Source of the DNA: Allobosea sp.
GTDB lineage: Bacteria > Pseudomonadota > Alphaproteobacteria > Rhizobiales > Beijerinckiaceae
Length of the DNA: 64,000 nucleotides
Reading direction: 5' to 3'
Assembly: GCF_017308015.1 (NCBI RefSeq)
Contig: NZ_JAFKFW010000015.1
Location: forward strand, 1 to 64,000
Of this stretch, positions 26,434 through 35,749 are shown piece by piece. The notes below the pieces were generated by a model. That model saw only the letters and a program-made list of their open reading frames with translations, did not search any database and was not told the DNA's origin. Position 1 is the first letter of the stretch; each line of letters opens with the position of its first letter. The position numbers were made by a program, and so were the translations under genes.

Positions 26434-27411
26434 ATGAACGCTCATGCTTCCATGAAAACGGCGATGACCCCGACGCGCTTCTCCAATGCAGTGCTGGCGC
26501 GCGCCACGGATGCGATGCCGAGCGAGGCCGATTTCCCGGCCGTCGCCCCCGGCTCCGACTATGACACGGTCCGGCGCATCCTCTCCTTCATCACCCATAA
26601 CTGGCGCGAGCAGCCGACGATCGAAGCGATCGCCGAGGCCGCCGGAGCGACTCCGACCGATGTCCACCACCTCTTCCGGCGCTGGTGTGGGCTGACGCCG
26701 AAGGCGTTCCTGCAGGCGATCACGCTCGACCATGCCAAGGGGCTGCTCTCGTCTTCCGCCAGCATCCTCGATACGGCGCTGGAAGTCGGCCTGTCCGGCC
26801 CCGGCCGCCTGCATGATCTCTTTGTGACGCATGAGGCGATGTCGCCCGGCGAATGGAAGACCGGCGGCGAAGGCCTGAAGCTCTCCTACGGCTTCCATGC
26901 ATCGCCCTTCGGCGAGGCGCTGGTGGTCATCACCGATCGCGGCCTTGCCGGTCTCGGCTGGGTCTCGAACAGCGCCGATGGCGGCAAGGTCGTCGGCGGC
27001 CGGGCCGAAGCGCTGGCCGACATGATGCGGCGCTGGCCTCATGCCGACTACCATTATGATCCGGTGCTGACGGCGCCCTATGCCGGCCGGATCTTCGAGC
27101 CCAAGGCCTGGTCGCCGGAGACGCCCTTGCGCGTCGTGCTGATCGGCACGGATTTCGAGGTGCGGGTCTGGGAGACGCTGCTGCGTATTCCGGTCGGCTG
27201 CGCCACGACCTATGGCGAGGTCGCCAGCCATATCGGCAAGCCCAGCGCGGCACGCGCCGTCGGCATGGCGGTCGGCAAGAACCCGATCTCCTTCGTGGTG
27301 CCCTGCCACCGGGTCATCGGCAAGTCCGGTGCGCTGACCGGCTATCACTGGGGCCTGACGCGCAAGCGCGCCATCCTCGGCTGGGAGGCCGGCCAGACCG
27401 CTGCCGGCTGA
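26434..27411 (+). CDS. Ada-like AraC-type regulator / O6-methylguanine-DNA methyltransferase
   Basis: A 325-residue fusion. Residues about 45-145 form an AraC helix-turn-helix pair; the C-terminal 160 residues are a suicide methyltransferase with the active-site P-C-H-R-V near residue 290 and R-A-V-G-M-A-V-G-K-N-P before it. The N-terminal zinc domain of E. coli Ada, which takes methyl groups from phosphotriesters and switches the protein to an activator, is absent. How this form senses damage is therefore unclear. GAGG lies before ATG 26434. It is convergent with the membrane protein gene ten bases on. Confidence 0.9.
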   Translation: MNAHASMKTAMTPTRFSNAVLARATDAMPSEADFPAVAPGSDYDTVRRILSFITHNWREQPTIEAIAEAAGATPTDVHHLFRRWCGLTPKAFLQAITLDHAKGLLSSSASILDTALEVGLSGPGRLHDLFVTHEAMSPGEWKTGGEGLKLSYGFHASPFGEALVVITDRGLAGLGWVSNSADGGKVVGGRAEALADMMRRWPHADYHYDPVLTAPYAGRIFEPKAWSPETPLRVVLIGTDFEVRVWETLLRIPVGCATTYGEVASHIGKPSAARAVGMAVGKNPISFVVPCHRVIGKSGALTGYHWGLTRKRAILGWEAGQTAAG

Positions 27412-27421
27412 GCTGCCCGCT

Positions 27422-29143
27422 CTATTTCTTCAGATACATGTCCCAGCAGGGCGCGAGCGCGATCCGCTCGCGCCCTTCGAGTGCGGCGGCGAAGTGACTG
27501 CGGATCATCTCGCGCGGCGTCGTTACCGGGCATTTCGGCATCAGCATCGCGTCGGTCTGCCTGAGCGCCTCGATGGTGCCCGGCTGCAAATCGGGTGTGC
27601 TGCGGCCGGGATCGACGCCGACCGGCACGATCCGTGGCGGCGTACGCTGCAGCAGGACGTTCAGCGGATCGACGAAATCGAACGTGAAGAAGCCGTTGAG
27701 CTCGCGCTTGTTGGCGGTTTCCCAAGCCTTGATCGCGGTGATCGCCTGCTGGATCTCGAGCATCCAGGTCGCCTGGTAGTCGATCTCGGAATAGAGCGTG
27801 TAGGAGGGCAGGATGTCGCGTCGTATCAGGTCGCGATAGCCCTCCGGCTGCGTCGCGTAGTGATCGAGCATCGTGGCGGCGCGGGTGGCGATGTCCGGCT
27901 TCACGCTGACGCGGCCGAGGGGCCCGAGATCAGGCACGTCGAGCGCGACATAGGTCGCCCCGCCGATCACCGCGCGCATGCCCCGCTCCATGCAGATCAC
28001 GGCGCTCGGCAATGCGACTGCGAGCGCGAGCACGAGTACGACGGGTCGCATGCGATCCTCGCGCCGCTCCCGCCAGTCGAGGATGAGCGGCAGAAGAATC
28101 GGCCACAGACCGATGAATTCGAGCGAGCCTGTATTCTGCGTCTCGAACAGGGCGAGCGCGACCAGGCCGACGGCGAACCAGCCGATCGGCGCATCGGCCA
28201 GTGTCCGCCAGTCGGCAAGCGCCGTCGGCAAACCGTTGCGCCAGGAGGCGTAAGCCAGAGCGGCCAGCAGCAGCAGCGATGGCCCGATCACGTTGAACTT
28301 GACGGAGGCTACGGTCAGGAAGCGCGGCAGCAGCGTATCCGTGTTGAGGCCGAGCAGAGTCAGGATGTCGAGGACATAGGCCGAGCTCAGCCCGGTCGCG
28401 AGTTCGAGTACCCCCAGTGCGAGGATGACGAGGCCGGCGGCGATGACCGCATCGCGGAAGCGCATCCGGCCGCTCAGCGTGGCGTAGCCGACGAGCAGCG
28501 TGCCGGAGACGGCCCCGGTGACTTTGGTCAGGAAGAGCGTCAGCATCAGCACGGCCACGAGCCCGATGCTGAGGCTGCGTCGCTGCGCGAAGATCAACGT
28601 GGCGATCAGCAGATAGAGCAGCAGCGCCACATGGCGGTTGTAGAAGCCGTATCCGTCAAATCCGGGCGAGGGATAGAGCCCGTGGAGGTTGATCGGCAGT
28701 GCCGCGAACAGCAGGAAAGGCAGCACCAGCGCAAGGGCCTGCGGACGGGAGCGCCGGCAGACCTCGCCGGCGATGAGGGCGAGCACCGGCAGCATGACCG
28801 GCAGCAGGGCCCAGTTGATGAGCAGCATCGGCTGCGCATTCGGGAAGGCAATGTCGAGAGCCGCGGCAAGGTAGAAGCCGAGCGGACCGATCGGCGCGAA
28901 GAAGTCGATGGTCGGGACCTGGCCGAGCTCGATGCGCTGGATCGCGTCGAGATAGACCACGGTATCCCAGGCATTCGGTCCGAGCGGAAGACGCAGCGGC
29001 AGGATCAGGCCGGCGACCGCCGTCAGCGCGAAGGCCGCGATCCATACGAGGGGCGAGCCGACCATGCGCAGCACCCATCCCTTGCCACCGATACGCCCGT
29101 CGTCGACTCGGGAGTTCCGCCTCTCGATCTCGCTCATCGCCAT
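27422..29143 (-). CDS. uncharacterised polytopic membrane protein (paralogue of 12704-14419)
   Basis: A 573-residue protein built like its paralogue: about eleven hydrophobic segments and a soluble C-terminal domain. Shared landmarks are W-D-T-V-V-Y-L-D-A-I-Q-R-I, I-D-F-F-A-P-I-G-P-L-G, D-G-Y-G-F-Y-N-R-H-V-A, F-E-T-Q-N-T-G, L-Y-S-E-I-D-Y-Q-A-T-W, C-P-V-T and I-A-L-A-P-C-W-D-M-Y. The acidic first loop suggests a lipid-linked-sugar (GT-C-like) or related enzyme, but this is speculation. AGGAGG stands seven bases before ATG 29143, an unusually good start. No partner gene is obvious; it is monocistronic, between ada-like and the FAH-family gene. Confidence 0.82.
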   Translation of the reverse strand: MAMSEIERRNSRVDDGRIGGKGWVLRMVGSPLVWIAAFALTAVAGLILPLRLPLGPNAWDTVVYLDAIQRIELGQVPTIDFFAPIGPLGFYLAAALDIAFPNAQPMLLINWALLPVMLPVLALIAGEVCRRSRPQALALVLPFLLFAALPINLHGLYPSPGFDGYGFYNRHVALLLYLLIATLIFAQRRSLSIGLVAVLMLTLFLTKVTGAVSGTLLVGYATLSGRMRFRDAVIAAGLVILALGVLELATGLSSAYVLDILTLLGLNTDTLLPRFLTVASVKFNVIGPSLLLLAALAYASWRNGLPTALADWRTLADAPIGWFAVGLVALALFETQNTGSLEFIGLWPILLPLILDWRERREDRMRPVVLVLALAVALPSAVICMERGMRAVIGGATYVALDVPDLGPLGRVSVKPDIATRAATMLDHYATQPEGYRDLIRRDILPSYTLYSEIDYQATWMLEIQQAITAIKAWETANKRELNGFFTFDFVDPLNVLLQRTPPRIVPVGVDPGRSTPDLQPGTIEALRQTDAMLMPKCPVTTPREMIRSHFAAALEGRERIALAPCWDMYLKK

Positions 29144-29286
29144 GCCGAACCCTCCTGGTCCAGCCCGCTCTCTGGCAGAAAAAACTTACCAGTTGCCTGA
29201 CGCATAGGCAGGTTCTTGCCGGGTTTCGGCAGGAACCCCCGGCTTCGGAGGTGTGTTGCGCTCCGGTGCCCTGCGCGGGCCTCCGA

Positions 29287-30465
29287 TCAGAGCAGCCCGC
29301 GCCCGGCGAGGTGGCGCATCAGATGCGAGGCGCCATAGGTCCAGGGCGCACATTCGTCGGTGCGCTTCATCCGGTTGACGAGGCTGCCGAGCTCGGGCGC
29401 GGCGATGGTGACGATGTCCCCGTATTTATGGGTGAAGCCACCGCCCGGCGCATCGCGATCCTTGATCGGCGCGAACATCGTGCCGAGGTAGAGCGCTGCC
29501 CCGTCCGGATACTGATGATGCGGGCCGATCATTTGCGCGGCCAGGTCGGCCGGGTCGCGACTGATCTTCGCGATCGAGGAAGAGCCCTCCAGCGTGAAGC
29601 CGTCCTCGCCCGCGACCGTCAGCGTCACGGTCGTCCTGCGGACATGATCGAGCGTGAAGCCGGCATCGAACAGGCGGATGAAGGGGCCGACGGCCGCGGC
29701 GGCGTTGTTGTCCTTGGCCTTGCCGAGCAGGAGCGCCGAGCGGCCCTCGACATCGCGCAGGTTGACGTCGTTGCCGAGCGTGGCGCCGACGATTGCGCCG
29801 GTCGAGGCGACGACCAGCACGATCTCGGGCTCGGGATTGTTCCAGCTCGAGGCCGGATGCAGGCCGGCATCCGCGCCGGTACCGACCGTCGACATCGGTG
29901 GGGCCTTGGTGAAGATCTCGGCATCCGGCCCGATGCCGACTTCGAGATACTGGCTCCAGGCGCCCTGCTTGATCAGCACCTCCTTGAGACGCATCGCCTC
30001 CGGCGAGCCGGGCTTCAGCTTGGAGAGATCATCGCCGATGAGCTTGCCGATTTCCGCGCGGATCGTCGCGGCGGCGGCCGGGTTGCCGCGCGCCTTCTCC
30101 TCGATCACGCGCTCCAGCATCGAGACCGCGAAGGTGACGCCGGCGGCCTTCACCGCCTGCAGATCGAGGGGCGAGAGGAGCCAGGGCCGCTTCGGATCGC
30201 GGCCGTCCACGGGCGTGTTTGCGAGAATGTCGGCGAGCGAGCCGATCGCCTCGCCGTCGGCGGCGCGCAGCGCGGCGGCCGGTTCGTGACTTTCGCAGAG
30301 ATCCCGGCTGGTCGGGAAACTCCTGGTCACGTCCACGACCTGCCCGCCGCGGAGCGTCACCACGGCCGGTCCGCCGATCTCGGGGCGCCAGACGCGGCCG
30401 GCGAGTGCGGCGGCATCGGCGTCTACCGGCAAGGTTGCGGTCGCGGAAAGATCGAGGCTGGGCAT
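29287..30465 (-). CDS. fumarylacetoacetate hydrolase family protein
   Basis: A 392-residue protein whose C-terminal half is an FAH fold. N-N-P-E-P-E-I-V-L-V and G-N-D-V-N-L-R-D supply the usual metal ligands, and G-T-G-A-D-A lies before them. The long N-terminal region (about 170 residues) resembles sugar-acid dehydratase members of the family more than FahA itself. So a 2-keto-3-deoxy sugar acid or similar oxo-acid is the likely substrate class (inference). GTG 30477 would add four residues. It is divergent from ugpB, with a shared 199-base control region. Confidence 0.78.
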   Translation of the reverse strand: MPSLDLSATATLPVDADAAALAGRVWRPEIGGPAVVTLRGGQVVDVTRSFPTSRDLCESHEPAAALRAADGEAIGSLADILANTPVDGRDPKRPWLLSPLDLQAVKAAGVTFAVSMLERVIEEKARGNPAAAATIRAEIGKLIGDDLSKLKPGSPEAMRLKEVLIKQGAWSQYLEVGIGPDAEIFTKAPPMSTVGTGADAGLHPASSWNNPEPEIVLVVASTGAIVGATLGNDVNLRDVEGRSALLLGKAKDNNAAAAVGPFIRLFDAGFTLDHVRRTTVTLTVAGEDGFTLEGSSSIAKISRDPADLAAQMIGPHHQYPDGAALYLGTMFAPIKDRDAPGGGFTHKYGDIVTIAAPELGSLVNRMKRTDECAPWTYGASHLMRHLAGRGLL

Positions 30466-30562
30466 GGCGGCATCCACGAAGCGGGTTCGGATAGGCTGAG
30501 CAGATCAGCCGGTTATGCGCGAATGTGCAAGCCGCCCCCAGACCATAGGCGGATTGCGCCGG

Positions 30563-30591
30563 CTGTCATCGATTTGTCATTGAAATGTCGC
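30563..30591 (+). promoter_or_regulatory. Pho box upstream of ugpB
   Basis: CTGTCAT-CGAT-TTGTCAT followed by TGAA-ATGTCGC: three 7-base units spaced every 11 bases, the tandem layout PhoB binds. The first two units match the consensus CTGTCAT at 7 and 6 of 7 positions. A possible -10 (TACATG, 30598-30603) follows at a suitable distance, so the box would replace the -35 as in known Pho promoters. The ugpB start codon is about 75 bases downstream. Confidence 0.85.
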
Positions 30592-30664
30592 CTGCGCTAC
30601 ATGCTAGCTTGCGCACCAACGACAAGAACCGCGGCGGCGCTCGCCCGCGGAAGGGAGACATTCC

Positions 30665-31990
30665 ATGACCATCAAATCGCGCATCCTGATGTCGGTCGCG
30701 GCTTTTGCGCTCGCTGGCGCCTCGCCTGCCCTGGCGCAGACCGAGATCCAGTGGTGGCACGCGCTGACCGGCGCCAATAACGACGTTGTCGTCAAGCTCT
30801 CCGAGGACTTCAACGCCTCGCAGAAGGACTACAAGGTCGTACCCGTTTACAAGGGCTCCTATCCCGACACGCTGAATGCCGGCATCGCCGCCTTCCGTGC
30901 CGGCCAGGCCCCGCATATCCTGCAGGTCTTCGAGGTCGGCACCGGCACGATGATGTCGGCCAAGGGCGCGATCAAGCCGGTCCACGAGATCATGAAGGAA
31001 GCCGGCGAGAAGTTCGATCCGAACGCCTATCTGCCTGCGATCACCGGTTATTATTCGACGGCCAAGGGCGAGATGCTCTCGATGCCGTTCAACTCCTCGT
31101 CGATGGTGATGTGGTACAACAAGGACGCCTTCAAGAAGGCGGGCCTCGACCCGGCCAAGCCGCCGAAGACCTGGCCCGAGACCTTCGAGGCCGCCAAGAA
31201 GCTGAAGGCTGCCGGCTACGACAAGTGCGGCGTCTCGAACGCCTGGGCGACCTGGGCCAATATCGAGCAGTTCGGCGCTTGGCACAACATCGCGCTCTCG
31301 ACGAAGGTCAATGGCATGGCCGGTTTCGACGCCGTGCTGGAGTTCAACAAGAGCCCGGCTTTCCTGAAGCACTGGACCAACCTGGTCGAGCTGCAGAAGG
31401 ACAAGACCTATGACTATTCCGGCCGCACCAACAATGGCGAAGGCCGCTTCACCTCGGGCGAATGCCCGATCTTCCTGACCTCCTCGGGCTTCTTCGGCAA
31501 CGTCAGGGCGAACGCCAAGTTCGACTGGGGCAATGCGCCGATGCCGTATTATCCTGACGTGCAGGGCGCCCCGCAGAACTCGATCATCGGTGGCGCTTCG
31601 CTCTGGGTGATGGGTGGCAAGAAGGCCGACGAATACAAGGGTGTCGCGAAGTTCTTCACCTTCCTCTCGAATGTCGATCGTCAGGTGAAGCTGCATACCG
31701 AGTCGGGCTATCTGCCGATCACCAAGGCGGCCTACGAGAAGGTCAAGGAATCCGGCTTCTACAAGGACAAGCCCTATCTCGAGACCCCGATCCTGGAGCT
31801 GACCAACAAGGCTCCGACCGATAATTCGAAGGGCCTGCGCTATGGCAGCCTCGTCCAGATCCGCGACATCTGGTCGGAGGAGCTGGAGGCGGCGCTGAAC
31901 GGCCAGAAGTCGCCGCAGGCGGCGCTGGACGCGGCGGCCGAGCGCGGCAACCAGATGCTGCGCCAGTTCGAGCGTACCGCCGCCCGCTGA
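30665..31990 (+). CDS. ugpB: sn-glycerol-3-phosphate ABC transporter binding protein
   Basis: A 441-residue periplasmic binding protein with a signal peptide ending A-L-A-Q (about residue 25). It opens with I-Q-W-W-H-A-L-T-G and has [13 protein letters not shown], both typical of UgpB, which captures glycerol 3-phosphate and glycerophosphodiesters during phosphate shortage. AAGGGAG precedes ATG 30665. A Pho box upstream and the ugpA/E/C genes downstream support the assignment. A strong hairpin follows the stop codon. Confidence 0.93.
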   Translation: MTIKSRILMSVAAFALAGASPALAQTEIQWWHALTGANNDVVVKLSEDFNASQKDYKVVPVYKGSYPDTLNAGIAAFRAGQAPHILQVFEVGTGTMMSAKGAIKPVHEIMKEAGEKFDPNAYLPAITGYYSTAKGEMLSMPFNSSSMVMWYNKDAFKKAGLDPAKPPKTWPETFEAAKKLKAAGYDKCGVSNAWATWANIEQFGAWHNIALSTKVNGMAGFDAVLEFNKSPAFLKHWTNLVELQKDKTYDYSGRTNNGEGRFTSGECPIFLTSSGFFGNVRANAKFDWGNAPMPYYPDVQGAPQNSIIGGASLWVMGGKKADEYKGVAKFFTFLSNVDRQVKLHTESGYLPITKAAYEKVKESGFYKDKPYLETPILELTNKAPTDNSKGLRYGSLVQIRDIWSEELEAALNGQKSPQAALDAAAERGNQMLRQFERTAAR

Positions 31991-32013
31991 GCGGTTAGCG
32001 CTTGCAAACCCAA

Positions 32014-32046
32014 GGCCATCCCGGACACTCTCCGTCCGGGATGGCC
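32014..32046 (+). terminator. strong hairpin between ugpB and ugpA (attenuator-like)
   Basis: GGCCATCCCGGAC and GTCCGGGATGGCC pair perfectly over 13 bp around a 7-base loop. There is no T-run, so it more likely protects the 3' end of a ugpB transcript or partially terminates, letting the binding protein be made in excess over the membrane subunits, as known for other ABC operons. Confidence 0.8.
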
Positions 32047-32066
32047 GTCTCGTTCCAGGGAAGCCG

Positions 32067-32948
32067 ATGCAGAAGAACGCATACTTCAAGGGGCTGACGA
32101 TCCCCTTCCTGCTGCTTCTGCCGCAGCTCGCCATCACCGTCGTGTTCTTCTACTGGCCGGCGAGCCAGGCGGTCTGGCAGAGCTTCCTGCTCGAGGATGC
32201 CTTCGGTACATCGACGGAATTCGTCTGGTTCGAGAACTACCAGATGCTGTTCGCCGATCCCGGCTATCTGAAGGCCTTCGTCAATACGGTCATCTTCTCG
32301 ACCTTCGTCTGCGTGTTCTCGCTCTCGATTGCGCTGCTCTTCGCCGTGATGGCGGACCGGCAGATCCGCGGCGCCGAAATCTACAAGACCCTCCTGATCT
32401 GGCCCTATGCGGTGGCGCCTGCGATTGCCGGCGTGCTTTGGCTCTTCATGTTCGATCCTTCGCTCGGCATGCTGGCGCGCGGCCTGCAATCCCTAGGTAT
32501 TCCGTGGAATCCGCGCCTCAACGGCAACCATGCCATGCTGCTGGTCATCCTCGCGGCGACCTGGAAGCAGATCAGCTACAATTTCCTGTTCTTCCTCGCC
32601 GGCCTGCAGTCGATCCCGAAGAGCGTGATCGAGGCGGCCGTGATCGACGGCGCCCGGCCGATGCGCCGGTTCTGGACCATCGTCTTCCCGCTGCTCTCGC
32701 CGACGACCTTCTTCCTGCTCGTCGTCAACATCGTCTATGTCTTCTTCGACACCTTCGGCATCATCGACACCATGACCGGCGGCGGTCCCTCGGGCGAGAC
32801 CGAAACGCTGGTCTACAAGGTCTTCTCCGACGGCAAGGGCGGCTCCAATCTCGGCGGCTCGGCGGCGCAGTCGGTGCTGCTGCTGATCATGGTGATCGGC
32901 CTGACCGCGGTCCAGTTCCGCTTCATCGAGCGCAAGGTCAGCTACTGA
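32067..32948 (+). CDS. ugpA: sn-glycerol-3-phosphate ABC transporter permease UgpA
   Basis: A 293-residue inner-membrane permease with six helices. The cytoplasmic coupling loop reads [10 protein letters not shown] near residue 190, the standard EAA motif that docks on UgpC. N-terminal [15 protein letters not shown] matches UgpA. The stop overlaps the next start by one base (TGATG), but that next gene is the creatininase, not ugpE. Confidence 0.93.
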   Translation: MQKNAYFKGLTIPFLLLLPQLAITVVFFYWPASQAVWQSFLLEDAFGTSTEFVWFENYQMLFADPGYLKAFVNTVIFSTFVCVFSLSIALLFAVMADRQIRGAEIYKTLLIWPYAVAPAIAGVLWLFMFDPSLGMLARGLQSLGIPWNPRLNGNHAMLLVILAATWKQISYNFLFFLAGLQSIPKSVIEAAVIDGARPMRRFWTIVFPLLSPTTFFLLVVNIVYVFFDTFGIIDTMTGGGPSGETETLVYKVFSDGKGGSNLGGSAAQSVLLLIMVIGLTAVQFRFIERKVSY

Positions 32949-33697
32949 TGGCCTCCGTGCTCTGGATGGATCTCACCGCCGAGGAACTGCGCGCCAAGGC
33001 GGCGACGGACGCCATCGTCGTCCTGCCCGTCGCCTCCATCGAACAGCACGGCCCGCATCTGCCCGTCGGCGTGGACACGATCCTGTGCAGCGGCGTCTGC
33101 AAGGCTGCGGCCGAGCGTGCCGGTGATGTCGATGTGGTGGTCGCGCCCACGCTCTGGTGCGGCATGGCCGAGCATCACATGGCTTTCGGCGGCACCTTCA
33201 CCTTCGACATCCCGACCTATCGCGCCGTGCTGCTCTCCTTCCTCAAGAGCATTGAGCGCCACGGTTTCCATCGCGTGCTGATCGTCAACGGCCATGGCGG
33301 CAACATTGCCGCGCTCACGGCCTTCCTGCCGGATTTTGCGGGCGAGACGAGCCTCCATGTCGAGGTGACGACCTATTTCATGCTGGCGCAGGACGCATTC
33401 CCGCCCTTGCTGCAAGACCAGCAGGGCGTCCAGCATGCCTGCGAGGTCGAGACCTCGATGATGATGGTGCTGGCGCCGGGCTCGGTCCGCGAGCCGCGTC
33501 TTCCGGAAGCCTTCGGCGCGCTGGATCGTGCCCCGCGCCGGCAGGTCGTCTCGCGCCACCGCTCCTTCCGGGAGATGACCGATACCGGGGTGGTCGGCGA
33601 CGCCCGCCGCGCCACACCTGAGAAGGGCCGGGCCTGCCTCGATGCCTGCGCCGACGCGCTGGCCGGATTGCTGCGCGAGATGGGGAGGGCCGCCTGA
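32948..33697 (+). CDS. creatininase family amidohydrolase embedded in the ugp operon
   Basis: A 249-residue protein of the creatininase fold, whose members are metal-dependent amidohydrolases or deformylases (creatininase, the archaeal ArfB deformylase, MftE peptidase). The metal set is complete: E32 and H34 in S-I-E-Q-H-G-P-H, D43 in G-V-D, the N-G-H-G-G-N motif at 114-119, and a later Glu in H-A-C-E-V-E-T. It lies between ugpA and ugpE, its start overlapping the ugpA stop by one base and its stop overlapping the ugpE start by one base. It is thus made with the transporter and, by the Pho box, on phosphate shortage. The substrate is not known; hydrolysis of an amide-bearing glycerophospho compound is one possibility. 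Confidence 0.88.
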   Translation: MASVLWMDLTAEELRAKAATDAIVVLPVASIEQHGPHLPVGVDTILCSGVCKAAAERAGDVDVVVAPTLWCGMAEHHMAFGGTFTFDIPTYRAVLLSFLKSIERHGFHRVLIVNGHGGNIAALTAFLPDFAGETSLHVEVTTYFMLAQDAFPPLLQDQQGVQHACEVETSMMMVLAPGSVREPRLPEAFGALDRAPRRQVVSRHRSFREMTDTGVVGDARRATPEKGRACLDACADALAGLLREMGRAA

Positions 33698-34545
33698 TGG
33701 TCGAGGACCGCCGCCTGGGCGACCTGATCGCCTATGTCATCCTGACGATCGGCGTGCTGATCGTCGCCTTCCCTGTCTGGCTGACCTTCGTCGCCTCGAC
33801 CTGGGACGCGGCGACCGTGATCAATGGCCAGATGCCGCTCTATCCCGGGCCGTATTTCCTGGAGAATTACAACCGCATCCTCTTCGTCGGCACGTCGGGC
33901 ACGACGCGCGAGCCGGTCATCGGGATGATGCTGAACTCCTTCGTCATGGCAATGGCGATCGCGCTCGGAAAGATCTTCATCTCCGTACTCTCGGCCTATG
34001 CGGTGGTCTATTACCGCTTTCCGTTCCGCATGGCGGCATTCTGGATCATCTTCGTCACGCTGATGCTCCCGGTCGAGGTCCGCATCTTCCCGACCTTCAA
34101 GATCGTGTCCGATCTCAACATGCTCGACACCTATCAGGGTCTTGCCGTGCCCCTGATCGCCTCGGCGACGGGCACGCTGCTCTTCCGGCAATTCTTCATG
34201 ACGATCCCCGACGAGTTGCTCGAGGCCTCCAAGATCGACGGCGCCGGTCCGTTCAGGTTCTTCAAGGACACGCTGATCCCGCTCTCGATGACGACGATCG
34301 CGGCACTCTTCGTCATCCAGTTCATCTATGGCTGGAACCAGTATCTCTGGCCGCTGCTGGTGACGACGAAGGACTCGATGCAGACCATCGTCATCGCCAT
34401 CAAGAAGATGATCGTCACCGCCGACGCCCTGACGGAATGGCAGCTCGCGATGGCCACGGCCATGCTGGCGATGCTCCCGCCCGTCCTCGTCGTCATCGCC
34501 ATGCAGAGGCTCTTCGTGAAGGGCCTGGTCGAAACCGAGAAGTAA
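33697..34545 (+). CDS. ugpE: sn-glycerol-3-phosphate ABC transporter permease UgpE
   Basis: A 282-residue permease with six helices, partner of UgpA. The EAA loop reads [10 protein letters not shown] near residue 180, and the C-terminal half has [11 protein letters not shown], a hallmark of UgpE/MalG-type subunits. It begins at the last base of the creatininase stop codon; ugpC follows after seven bases. Confidence 0.93.
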   Translation: MVEDRRLGDLIAYVILTIGVLIVAFPVWLTFVASTWDAATVINGQMPLYPGPYFLENYNRILFVGTSGTTREPVIGMMLNSFVMAMAIALGKIFISVLSAYAVVYYRFPFRMAAFWIIFVTLMLPVEVRIFPTFKIVSDLNMLDTYQGLAVPLIASATGTLLFRQFFMTIPDELLEASKIDGAGPFRFFKDTLIPLSMTTIAALFVIQFIYGWNQYLWPLLVTTKDSMQTIVIAIKKMIVTADALTEWQLAMATAMLAMLPPVLVVIAMQRLFVKGLVETEK

Positions 34546-34552
34546 TCCGCGA

Positions 34553-35632
34553 ATGGCCCAGGTCACTCTCAGCAACGTCAAGAAGGTCTATGCCGGCGGC
34601 GTCGAAGCCGTGAAGGGCGTCTCCTTCGACATTCCCGATGGCGGCTTCTGCGTGTTGGTCGGCCCCTCCGGCTGCGGCAAGTCCACGCTGCTGCGCATGG
34701 TCGCCGGTCTCGAGACGATTTCGTCCGGTGAGGTCGCGATCGGCAATCGCGTCGTCAACGAGATCGAGCCGGCCGACCGCGACATCGCCATGGTGTTCCA
34801 GAATTATGCGCTCTACCCGCATATGAACATCTACGACAACATGGCCTATGGCCTGCGCAACCGCGGCACGCCCAAGGACGAGATCGACAAGCGCGTGAAG
34901 GAAGCCGCCCGCATCCTCGCGATCGAGCCCTTCCTTGAGCGCCGGCCGCGCCAGCTCTCCGGCGGCCAGCGCCAGCGCGTCGCCATGGGCCGCGCCATCG
35001 TGCGCAAGCCGCAGGTCTTCCTGTTCGACGAGCCGCTCTCGAACCTCGACGCCAAGCTGCGCGTCCAGATGCGCGTCGAGATCAAGAAGCTCCAGCGCGC
35101 GCTCGGCGTCACCGCGATCTACGTCACCCATGATCAGGTCGAGGCGATGACGCTCTCCGACAAGCTGGTCGTGATGAATGCCGGCCAGGTCGAGCAGATC
35201 GGCCTGCCGGCCGAGGTCTACCGCAAGCCGGCGAGCAAGTTCGTCGCAACCTTCATCGGCTCGCCTCCGATGAACATCCTGCCCGGTGCGGTCGATGGCC
35301 ACGGCATCGTCGCGCTCGGCGATGCCATCATCGAGGTCCGCGACCTGCGCGAGGATCTGGCGGCGCAGGCGCCGGTCGAGATCGGCCTGCGTCCCGAGGA
35401 TGTCGAGATCGCCTCGGAAGGGCAGGCGGGCTCGCTGCCCTTCGACGTCGAGTTCATCGAGGAACTGGGCGCCACACAGCTCTTCCACGGCAAGCTGTCG
35501 GGTCACCCCTTCGTGATGCAGGCGGCAACCGGCGAAGTCGCGGCACAGGAAGGCCGGCTCTGGATCACCGTCGATCCCGACAAGGTCCACGTCTTCGATC
35601 CGAAGAGCGGGGCGCGGCTGGGGAAGGGCTGA
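34553..35632 (+). CDS. ugpC: sn-glycerol-3-phosphate ABC transporter ATPase
   Basis: A 359-residue ATPase. The nucleotide-binding domain has G-P-S-G-C-G-K-S-T (Walker A, near 37), L-S-G-G-Q-R-Q-R-V (signature, near 135), [11 protein letters not shown] (Walker B and D-loop) and T-H-D-Q-V-E (switch). The C-terminal 110 residues form the TOBE/OB regulatory region (I-G-S-P-P-M-N onward) of the MalK/UgpC class. Last gene of the operon; a palindromic repeat follows. Confidence 0.94.
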   Translation: MAQVTLSNVKKVYAGGVEAVKGVSFDIPDGGFCVLVGPSGCGKSTLLRMVAGLETISSGEVAIGNRVVNEIEPADRDIAMVFQNYALYPHMNIYDNMAYGLRNRGTPKDEIDKRVKEAARILAIEPFLERRPRQLSGGQRQRVAMGRAIVRKPQVFLFDEPLSNLDAKLRVQMRVEIKKLQRALGVTAIYVTHDQVEAMTLSDKLVVMNAGQVEQIGLPAEVYRKPASKFVATFIGSPPMNILPGAVDGHGIVALGDAIIEVRDLREDLAAQAPVEIGLRPEDVEIASEGQAGSLPFDVEFIEELGATQLFHGKLSGHPFVMQAATGEVAAQEGRLWITVDPDKVHVFDPKSGARLGKG

Positions 35633-35647
35633 ACGCCTGACCGGCAC

Positions 35648-35743
35648 CCGTCATGCTCGGGCTTGACCCGAGCTTCTCGGAAACCAGCGCCCTCTCGTCA
35701 TGGGATTCCCGGGTCTGCGCTTCGCTCCGCCCGAGAATGACGG
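35648..35743. repeat. palindromic intergenic repeat, copy 2
   Basis: CCGTCATGCTCGGG-CTTGACCCGAGC at the left and CCCGAGAATGACGG at the right, as at 8811 and 39895. It occupies essentially the whole gap between the convergent ugpC and hemW genes. Confidence 0.85.
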
Positions 35744-35749
35744 CAAGCC

